Source: SAR324 cluster bacterium (GTDB taxonomy: Bacteria; SAR324; JACQKK01). Taken from it: 10,652 nucleotides of DNA. Below, one piece after another: positions 5,855 through 10,652 of this stretch (position 1 is its first letter; each line of letters starts with the position of its first letter). The translations under genes were made by a program, and so were the position numbers. The notes under the pieces were generated by a model that ran no database searches, was not told the DNA's origin, and saw only the letters and a program-made list of their open reading frames with translations. The stretch is taken from the NCBI GenBank assembly GCA_027296185.1, contig JAPUJL010000394.1:1-10652 (forward strand), given 5' to 3'.

Positions 5855-7249
5855 ATGACCGAACCCACAACCAGGCAGCGCGAATCGGGCAGCGCCCACA
5901 AGCGAGTGTTCATCCAGACGTTCGGCTGTCAGATGAACGAGTACGACACGGCGAAGATGCTGGAACTCCTGGGCCGTGAGCGTTACACCCGCGTGGACCG
6001 CCCGGAGGGCGCCGATCTGATCCTGATCAACACCTGCGCCATCCGCGAAAAACCCGAGCACAAAGTCTACAGCCTGCTGGGGAGACTGGAAGGGCTCAAG
6101 CGCCGCCACCCGGAAACCGTCATCGGCGTGGCGGGGTGCGTGGCACAGCAGGACGGAGAGAAAATCCTCAAACGCGCGCGCAACGTCGATTTCGTCTTCG
6201 GCACGGACAACCTGTTCGATCTACCCGAGATGTTAGCACGGGTGGCCGAAGGGGAACGGTTCGCCCGCACGCAATGGCGCCCGCCCAAGGCGCCGGTGGA
6301 AAACTTCATCCCCCCGGAGGCTATTCCCGGCCTGACGCCCGGCTCGGCCGATGCAGCCGCCCCCGCTCCCGTGAAGGCACAGCTGGCTATCGCCAAGGGC
6401 TGCAACAACATGTGCACCTTCTGCGTGGTGCCCTACACGCGCGGGCGCGAGGTGAGCCGGGAACCGGACAATATACTTCAGGAGGCCGCCGCCCTTGTGG
6501 CCCGCGGGGCCAAGGAGATCATGCTGCTCGGTCAGAACGTCAACTCCTACCGGGCCCAGGGCGTGGACTTCGTGGAATTGCTGCACCGCCTGAACGGCCT
6601 GCCGGGGCTGGAGCGCATCCGCTACACTTCGCCGCACCCCAAGGATTTCAACGAGCCCCTGGCCCGGGCCCACCGCGATCTGCCCAAGCTGTGCGAGCAC
6701 CTCCACCTGCCCTTTCAGTCGGGATCGGACCGCATCCTGCGGGCCATGCGGCGGAACCACACCATTGCCGAATACCTGGAAAAGCTGGCGGTGGCCAGGG
6801 AACTGGTGCCTGGCCTGGCGCTTTCCACGGACATTATCGTGGGATTTCCCGGGGAAACGGAGGCCGATTTCGAGGCGACCCTGAACGTGATCCGCAACGT
6901 TCGCTTCGATCATCTCTATGCGTTCAAGTTCTCCCCGCGCTCAATCACGCCCGCCGCGGAGCTGCCCGGCCAAGTGCCGGAAGCCGTCAAGGCGGAGCGG
7001 CTGTCGCGGATCCTGGCGCTGCACCAGGCCAACGCGCAGGCGGCCAATGATGACATGATCGGGTCGCGCCAGGAGATTCTGGTGGAGGGCGCCCACCCCC
7101 GCGATCCGAATTCCCGGATGGGACGCACCCGGGGCCACAAGTCCACGAAGATCCCCGGCTGCGCCGCCGAGCCGGGAGCGCTGGTGACCGTGGAAATCGT
7201 CGCGGCGCGAAAATTCTCTCTCGTCGGGAAGGTGCAAGGCGATGGCTGA
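5855..7249 (+). CDS. miaB: tRNA-2-methylthio-N6-dimethylallyladenosine synthase MiaB
   Basis: A cytoplasmic radical-SAM methylthiotransferase that adds a methylthio group to i6A at position 37 of tRNAs reading UNN codons. It has 464 residues, the usual size. The N-terminal MTTase domain carries the three cysteines for the auxiliary 4Fe-4S cluster: C25 (QTFGCQMNEYD), C61 (INTCAIREKPE) and C95 (VAGCVAQQ). The radical-SAM cluster motif is complete at C183, C187 and C190 (GCNNMCTFCVVPYTRGRE). Further family marks are LLGQNVNSY (224-232), YTSPHPKDF (257-265) and LHLPFQSGSDRIL (283-295). A C-terminal TRAM RNA-binding domain covers about the last 65 residues (ILVEG to FSLVGKV). These marks favour MiaB over the MtaB and RimO relatives. 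The start has a GGAAG ribosome-binding site six bases upstream. The stop lies inside the next gene, which overlaps by eight bases. An unusual G-rich leader precedes it. Confidence 0.96.
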   Translation: MTEPTTRQRESGSAHKRVFIQTFGCQMNEYDTAKMLELLGRERYTRVDRPEGADLILINTCAIREKPEHKVYSLLGRLEGLKRRHPETVIGVAGCVAQQDGEKILKRARNVDFVFGTDNLFDLPEMLARVAEGERFARTQWRPPKAPVENFIPPEAIPGLTPGSADAAAPAPVKAQLAIAKGCNNMCTFCVVPYTRGREVSREPDNILQEAAALVARGAKEIMLLGQNVNSYRAQGVDFVELLHRLNGLPGLERIRYTSPHPKDFNEPLARAHRDLPKLCEHLHLPFQSGSDRILRAMRRNHTIAEYLEKLAVARELVPGLALSTDIIVGFPGETEADFEATLNVIRNVRFDHLYAFKFSPRSITPAAELPGQVPEAVKAERLSRILALHQANAQAANDDMIGSRQEILVEGAHPRDPNSRMGRTRGHKSTKIPGCAAEPGALVTVEIVAARKFSLVGKVQGDG

Positions 7250-7754
7250 AGGCGAATTCACCGAGATGAAGGTTCACCGCCTCGTCCTCGACCCGAACAC
7301 CAATTCGCCGATCGTGGTGTTGCAGGACGAGGACAGTGGCGTGCTGCTGCCGATCTGGATCGGCATCTTCGAGGCCCACTCGATTGCCATGAAGCTGGAG
7401 GGAGTGGAGCCGTCACGCCCGATGACCCACGATCTGCTGCGCAATTTCTTCGACGTGACGAAGGGGATGGTGGATCGGATCGAGGTGCACGACCTGGTCG
7501 ACAATACGTATTTTGCGCGAATTCATTTTTATTTGAATAAACAAGTGTTCGCCATCGACTCCCGCCCCAGCGACGCCATCGCCCTGGCCCTGCGCACCAT
7601 CAGCCCGATCTTCGTGGCCAATCACGTCTTGGAAAAGAGCAAGATCGAGCTACCGGCCGGAAGTGAAGGCGACGGCGGAATGGGCAAGGACGAACAGTGG
7701 GACGAGATTCTGAAAAACTTCAACGTGGACGTGGACAAGTCCAAGATCAACTGA
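7242..7754 (+). CDS. Bifunctional nuclease family protein (DUF151/BFN)
   Basis: 170 residues with a nearly complete bifunctional-nuclease (DUF151) domain at about 8-135. Clear family marks are VVLQDEDSGVLLPIWIGIFEAHSIAMKLEG (read in pieces: LPIWIG at 36-41, EAHSIA at 44-49), RPMTHDLL (59-66) and DSRPSDAIALALR (106-118). Members of this family have been reported to have RNase and DNase activity in plants and are widespread in bacteria and archaea with poorly known roles. A charged tail (about 140-170, EQWDEILKNF) follows the domain. The ATG overlaps the miaB stop by eight bases and is served by GGGAAGG at 7226-7232 inside miaB, nine bases upstream, so translational coupling is likely. Link to tRNA modification is only by position. 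The stretch at 7503-7552 uses AT-rich codons unlike the rest of the gene. It converges on gpsA with a 30-bp gap holding no obvious terminator. Confidence 0.9.
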   Translation: MAEGEFTEMKVHRLVLDPNTNSPIVVLQDEDSGVLLPIWIGIFEAHSIAMKLEGVEPSRPMTHDLLRNFFDVTKGMVDRIEVHDLVDNTYFARIHFYLNKQVFAIDSRPSDAIALALRTISPIFVANHVLEKSKIELPAGSEGDGGMGKDEQWDEILKNFNVDVDKSKIN

Positions 7755-7784
7755 CCGCATTTCTTAAAACGGTAACGATCGCGC

Positions 7785-8786
7785 TCACGATTCCATCTCG
7801 CTTTTCGCTTCGCGCATCATCAGCGCCGACACCGCTTCGGCGGGTTTGACTCCCTCGAACACGATCGCCGCCACCCCCTCGCTGATGGGCATTTCCACCC
7901 CGTGCATCCGCGCCAGCTCCACCGCGGCGCGCACCGTAAAGTAACCCTCCACCACCATCCCGACCTTATCCAGCGCCTCCGCGGCGGTGGCCCCTTCTCC
8001 CATGAAGGCGCCGAAATTGCGGTTGCGGCTGTGGCGGCTCATGCACGTGACTGCCAGATCGCCGATTCCGGCAAGGCCGAAGAAAGTCTCCTGCTTAGCG
8101 CCCATGGCCACCCCGAGCCGCACGATCTCCGAGAGGCCGCGGGTCATCAGCGCCGCCTTGGAATTATCGCCGAAACCCAGGCCGTCTCCGATGCCGCAGG
8201 CGATGGCGATCACATTCTTCAGCGCCGCGGCCAGCTCGACGCCGATCATGTCGGTCTGGGTGTAGACCCGGAACCGCGGCGCCATGAACCAATCGCGGAT
8301 GCGCTCCGCCAGCGCCAGATCGGGGGCGGTGGCCGTCACCGCAGTGGGAACCCCGCGGCTAACTTCTTCGGCGTGGCTGGGGCCGGAGAGCACCCCGATC
8401 CGGCCGTCCGTTGCGCTGCCAAGAGTTTCGGCGACGACATCCGACAGGAGCGCGTGGGTGCCCTGTTCGATCCCCTTCGAGCAAATCACGAACCAGCGAT
8501 CCCCGTACCCAGCGCTGGCGAGCGTCTCGCACGTTTCCCGCACATGAGCGGCGGGCACGGCACAGACGATGGCCTCCGCTCCCGCCAGCCCTTCGCCCAT
8601 ATCGCCCGTGATCGACAGGGTGCCGGGAAGCTCCAGGTGGGGCAGCCGGGGGTGACGGCGGGTGCGGTCGAGCTCGGCCACTACTTGCGGGTCGAACTCC
8701 CAGACCCGCGCCTGGTGACCGTTCCCCGTCAGCAGCCAAGCCAGAGTGACGCCCCACGTGCCTCCGCCCAGGACGAGGAAGTTCAT
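7785..8786 (-). CDS. gpsA: NAD(P)H-dependent glycerol-3-phosphate dehydrogenase GpsA
   Basis: Reduces dihydroxyacetone phosphate to sn-glycerol-3-phosphate, the backbone precursor of phospholipids, in the cytoplasm. 333 residues, the normal length. The Rossmann nucleotide-binding loop is GGGTWG (7-12), slightly different from the common G-A-G-S-W-G. ICSKGIEQGT (101-110) carries the conserved Lys104, SGPSHAEEV (134-142) matches the family's S-G-P-[ST]-[FH]-A-x-E-V, and the catalytic Lys190 lies in AAALKNVIAIACGIGDG (187-203). NSKAALMTRGL (208-218) and AGIGDLAVTC (239-248, with D243) follow. The start is supported by the glycine loop so close to the N-terminus and by GGA about seven bases upstream. 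It lies 109 bp after the phosphofructokinase gene in the same direction, with a hairpin between, so co-transcription is possible but not certain. Confidence 0.97.
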   Translation of the reverse strand: MNFLVLGGGTWGVTLAWLLTGNGHQARVWEFDPQVVAELDRTRRHPRLPHLELPGTLSITGDMGEGLAGAEAIVCAVPAAHVRETCETLASAGYGDRWFVICSKGIEQGTHALLSDVVAETLGSATDGRIGVLSGPSHAEEVSRGVPTAVTATAPDLALAERIRDWFMAPRFRVYTQTDMIGVELAAALKNVIAIACGIGDGLGFGDNSKAALMTRGLSEIVRLGVAMGAKQETFFGLAGIGDLAVTCMSRHSRNRNFGAFMGEGATAAEALDKVGMVVEGYFTVRAAVELARMHGVEMPISEGVAAIVFEGVKPAEAVSALMMREAKSEMES

Positions 8787-8859
8787 GCGCGGTTCCGTTG
8801 GTGGATCGAATTCGCGCGCTGCGGCCGGGCCGATTCCGCTCCTGGGGGAAGAAGGCTAG

Positions 8860-8879
8860 CCGCCGCGATCGTTCGGCGG
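8860..8879 (-). terminator. Hairpin between the phosphofructokinase gene and gpsA
   Basis: CCGCCG (8860-8865) and CGGCGG (8874-8879) form a perfect six-pair stem with an eight-base loop, 16 bases past the phosphofructokinase stop. On the transcribed minus strand it is followed by a pyrimidine-rich CTTCTTCC but not by a proper T-tract. It could be a weak terminator, a pause or an mRNA-end stabiliser. The rest of the 109-bp gap shows no gene; no clear gpsA promoter was found. Confidence 0.4.
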
Positions 8880-8895
8880 ATGACCGGCGCCACGC

Positions 8896-10152
8896 CTAGC
8901 CTTCGTAGGCGGGCAGTTTGGCGGGAACCAGGGGCCGCTCCATGCGGACATAGGCGGGCAGTCCCTCCCGGTAGGGCGGGTAATCCTCCCCTTCAATCAG
9001 GGGCAGGCAGTAGCGGCGGAACGCATCGGTGACGTGGTAACCGTCCTCGCGGATATACTCCGGCGGCAGCACCTTCTCCTGGTTGGCGATGTTGCCCGCG
9101 TCCGTATGGCCCAGGGACCAGCGGTACGGGTCGTCCGCATCCCGCTGAATGGTGACCATGGCGCCGTTCATTCCCTCCCCGGCCAATTCGACGGCCCGCT
9201 CCCCGCAGGCCTGGGCCTGGGCCACGTCCACCGCCGAGGCCACATGGCGCCCGGAGCGCTGACAATAATCGAGCACGGCGCCGTGGGTCTTGAACTTCAG
9301 TTCCCCTTTGACCAGCTCCTGGATGGTGTTTCCCACGCCGCCCAACTGCACGTGGCCGAAGGCGTCCGTCCCGCCGCTTTCCGAAAGGAACTTGCCCTCC
9401 GCGTCCCGCGCCCCTTCCGACACGGTGACCGAGCAGAACCCGAGCCGCTTCACCGTCTCTTCCACCGCCGCGAGGAACTTCCGGGCGTCGAAGGGCACCT
9501 CGGGCAGCAGGATCAGGTGGGGTCCGTCGCGCTCGGAGCGGGTGGCCAGTCCGGTGGCCGCGGCGATCCAGCCCGCGTGGCGGCCCATGGTTTCCAGCAC
9601 GAATACCTTGGTCGAGTCCCGGTGCATGGATTCGGTGTCCAGGGAGCCCTCCAGCATGGAGACCGCGTTGTACTTGGCCACCGAGCCGAAGCCGGGCGAA
9701 TTGTCGGTAATGGGCAGGTCGTTGTCGATTGTCTTCGGAATCCCCATCACCTGCAGCGGATAGCCGCTGGCCTTGGCGAAGTCGCTCAGCTTCTTCACCG
9801 TGTCCATGGAATCGTTGCCCCCGTTGTAGAAGAAATACCCGATGCCGTGGGCGTCGCACACTTCGACGATCCGCTCGAAGTGGGCCCGGTCCTCGTCCAC
9901 GTGCTGCAGCTTGCGGCGCGCCGAGCCGAAGGCGCCCGAGGGCGTGTACCGCAGGGCCTCGATGGCCTCGGGAGACTCCCGCGATACGTCGATCAGCTTC
10001 TCCTCGAGCACCCCGTTGATGCCGTCGTTGCCGCAGTAGATGGCATCGATGAAGCCGCTGGCCTGGGCCGCCTTGATGCAACCGTAGGCACTGGCATTGA
10101 TCACCGAGGTGACGCCGCCCGATTGGGCGTACACGGCGTTCTTCTTTCCCAT
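8896..10152 (-). CDS. pfp: Pyrophosphate-dependent 6-phosphofructokinase
   Basis: Interconverts fructose-6-phosphate and fructose-1,6-bisphosphate using pyrophosphate rather than ATP, so the step is reversible and saves ATP. From the ATG at 10152 it has 418 residues, the size of the Methylococcus-type enzyme, which starts the same way (MGKKNA, then YAQSGG). The phosphoryl-donor site reads YNGGNDSM (109-116): an Asp occupies the place of Gly104 of E. coli PfkA. PKTIDND (139-145) has Lys where ATP enzymes have Gly; together these are the known marks of pyrophosphate specificity. TIDND contains the catalytic Asp. MGRHAGWIAA (189-198) is the sugar-phosphate-binding motif. The frame is open 36 codons further upstream to 10260, but the chosen ATG has a strong GGAGGAG site and matches the family N-terminus. 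It stands between glmS and gpsA, same direction. The GGND in place of the more common GGDD or GGGD is a small oddity. Confidence 0.95.
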   Translation of the reverse strand: MGKKNAVYAQSGGVTSVINASAYGCIKAAQASGFIDAIYCGNDGINGVLEEKLIDVSRESPEAIEALRYTPSGAFGSARRKLQHVDEDRAHFERIVEVCDAHGIGYFFYNGGNDSMDTVKKLSDFAKASGYPLQVMGIPKTIDNDLPITDNSPGFGSVAKYNAVSMLEGSLDTESMHRDSTKVFVLETMGRHAGWIAAATGLATRSERDGPHLILLPEVPFDARKFLAAVEETVKRLGFCSVTVSEGARDAEGKFLSESGGTDAFGHVQLGGVGNTIQELVKGELKFKTHGAVLDYCQRSGRHVASAVDVAQAQACGERAVELAGEGMNGAMVTIQRDADDPYRWSLGHTDAGNIANQEKVLPPEYIREDGYHVTDAFRRYCLPLIEGEDYPPYREGLPAYVRMERPLVPAKLPAYEG

Positions 10153-10156
10153 CGCG

Positions 10157-10163
10157 CTCCTCC
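10157..10163 (-). promoter_or_regulatory. Strong Shine-Dalgarno site deciding the phosphofructokinase start
   Basis: GGAGGAG on the minus strand lies four bases before the ATG at 10152, with the GGAGG core six bases away. This is the best ribosome-binding site in the window and rules in favour of this start over the upstream in-frame ATG at 10260. Confidence 0.75.
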
Positions 10164-10175
10164 CGCGTCCCTCGG

Positions 10176-10215
10176 CCGGATTAAGGTATGATATAAAGCG
10201 TGTTATTTCAGATGC
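10176..10215 (-). promoter_or_regulatory. AT-rich promoter-like island upstream of the phosphofructokinase gene
   Basis: This short stretch is far richer in A and T than its surroundings and lies 24-63 bases before the start codon. On the minus strand it contains TTTATATCAT and CTTAAT. CTGAAA followed after 17 bp by TACCTT is one possible -35/-10 pair; TATCAT is another possible -10. None matches the consensus well, so position is the main argument. A promoter here would let the gene be expressed apart from glmS. Confidence 0.4.
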
Positions 10216-10228
10216 TTCAGTTCCACAA

Positions 10229-10242
10229 GGCCCTATCGGGCC
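10229..10242 (-). other. Short hairpin in the glmS-phosphofructokinase gap
   Basis: GGCCC (10229-10233) pairs with GGGCC (10238-10242) around a four-base loop. On the minus strand it is followed by TTGTGG only, so it is a weak terminator at best. It sits just upstream of the AT-rich promoter-like island. The remainder of the 251-bp gap (10153-10403) shows no credible gene. Confidence 0.25.
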
Positions 10243-10343
10243 AGGCGCGGCCTCGGGCAACCTCGCCCACCGGCTGGCGGCGCTTCATCGTGCCCCATGG
10301 TCTCCGGGAGCGCAAGGCGGGCTGTGGCGGGAGAGGAACCGCG

Positions 10344-10357
10344 GCACCGATCGGTGC
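10344..10357 (-). terminator. Perfect 14-bp palindrome downstream of glmS
   Basis: GCACCGATCGGTGC reads identically on both strands and lies 46-59 bases past the glmS stop. As RNA it would form a five-pair stem with a four-base loop. No T-tract follows on the minus strand, so it may be a factor-dependent terminator structure, an RNA-end stabiliser or a dyad protein-binding site. Confidence 0.35.
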
Positions 10358-10403
10358 GCAGGCCCTACCGGCCCCTGGCACACCGGCCGATTCAGCCCGC
10401 GCC

Positions 10404-10652
10404 TTATCCGACCGTGACGGACTTGGCGAGGTTGCGGGGCTTGTCGATGCTGCGGCCCAGCTTGAGGGCGGAGAAGTAGGAGAAGAGCTGGGCCACGATC
10501 AGCGCCAGGAGCGGCGCCACCGCGGAGGGCACGGCGGGAAGCTCGATGTAACGGTCGAGGATCTCTTTGGCCTGCTCGTCGTCCTCGAAGAGGATGCCCA
10601 TCACGGGTCCGCTGCGGGCCTTCACTTCCTCCACGGCGGTCATGGTTTGGTC
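10404..10652 (-). CDS. glmS: Glutamine--fructose-6-phosphate aminotransferase, C-terminal fragment (cut by window edge)
   Basis: Only the last 82 residues are in the window; the frame continues through the right edge. The end of the second sugar-isomerase (SIS) domain is recognisable: LLALIVAQLFSYFSALKLG then SIDKPRNLAKSVTVG and a TAA stop. The family ends almost invariably in D-x-P-R-N-L-A-K-S-V-T-V-E; here the last residue is Gly instead of Glu. GlmS converts fructose-6-phosphate and glutamine to glucosamine-6-phosphate, the first step to peptidoglycan and lipopolysaccharide amino sugars. The N-terminal glutaminase domain and any upstream regulation are not visible. Confidence 0.95.
   Translation of the reverse strand, partial: DQTMTAVEEVKARSGPVMGILFEDDEQAKEILDRYIELPAVPSAVAPLLALIVAQLFSYFSALKLGRSIDKPRNLAKSVTVG

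Noticed and set aside
5626..5913. N-terminal extension of the homocysteine methyltransferase-like protein to 5913
   Set aside because: The extra 96 residues are Arg-rich, unlike the family, and run through the divergent promoter region into miaB.
4975..5979. A 334-codon plus-strand frame opposite the homocysteine methyltransferase-like gene and into miaB
   Set aside because: Antisense shadow; it overlaps the miaB start in another frame and has no domain signature.
7902..9032. A 376-codon plus-strand frame opposite gpsA
   Set aside because: GpsA on the minus strand is unmistakable; this translation is Arg/His-rich with no family match.
9034..10191. A long open frame on the plus strand opposite the phosphofructokinase gene
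   Set aside because: It is antisense to a gene with clear catalytic motifs. High GC makes long antisense frames common, and its translation shows no recognisable domain.
10153..10260. An N-terminal extension of the phosphofructokinase to the ATG at 10260
   Set aside because: The ATG at 10152 has a strong GGAGGAG site and matches the family's MGKKNA start; the extension covers the promoter-like island.
10097..10417. Plus-strand 106-codon frame across the glmS-phosphofructokinase gap
   Set aside because: No ribosome-binding site, Pro/Arg/Gly-rich translation without a domain, and it overlaps both real genes antisense.
1..10652. tRNA, rRNA, CRISPR, insertion sequence or prophage content
   Set aside because: Reading the gaps on both strands gave no tRNA-like cloverleaf, no spaced direct repeats, no transposase or integrase reading frame, and no terminal inverted repeats.

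Overview
The window is GC-rich, densely packed bacterial chromosome. It carries seven complete protein genes plus a fragment cut off at each edge. I see no tRNA, rRNA, CRISPR array, insertion sequence or phage gene. The content (rlmB, miaB, gpsA, glmS, a pyrophosphate-type phosphofructokinase, two von Willebrand A membrane proteins) points to a high-GC Gram-negative-like bacterium. The phosphofructokinase resembles the roughly 418-residue enzyme of methylotrophic and sulfur-oxidising Gammaproteobacteria. That hints at a proteobacterium or a neighbouring lineage, but nothing here fixes the phylum. No stretch longer than 300 bases lacks a gene; the longest gap is about 250 bases, between glmS and the phosphofructokinase gene.

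Left block (1-2230, minus strand): two consecutive membrane-anchored VWA-domain proteins of the BatA/aerotolerance-like type, transcribed towards and past the left edge. Both keep the DxSxS metal-site motif. Divergent from them is a two-gene plus-strand unit (2363-4740). It holds the 23S rRNA 2'-O-methyltransferase gene rlmB and, joined by an ATGA start/stop overlap, an exported protein that looks like a decayed peptide-binding (family 5) solute-binding protein with no transporter genes nearby.

Middle block (4759-7754): a divergent homocysteine S-methyltransferase-family gene (minus strand) ends tail-to-tail against the solute-binding-like gene. Its 229-bp upstream region is shared with the divergent miaB. 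That region contains a good -10 element for miaB, a run fitting the G-quadruplex pattern, and a hairpin that would abut the miaB ribosome-binding site. miaB overlaps a bifunctional-nuclease (DUF151) gene by 8 bases, so the two are probably co-translated.

Right block (7785-10652, minus strand): glmS (3' end only), PPi-dependent phosphofructokinase and gpsA lie in the same direction. All three act around fructose-6-phosphate and triose-phosphate: glmS diverts F6P to amino sugars, the PFK interconverts F6P and fructose-1,6-bisphosphate, and GpsA draws dihydroxyacetone phosphate to glycerol-3-phosphate for lipids. The gaps (251 and 109 bp) hold hairpins and an AT-rich promoter-like island, so the three need not share one transcript.

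No clear new defence, mobile or biosynthetic system is visible. The least explained items are the solute-binding-like protein, the unusual homocysteine methyltransferase-family protein and the structured leader in front of miaB.
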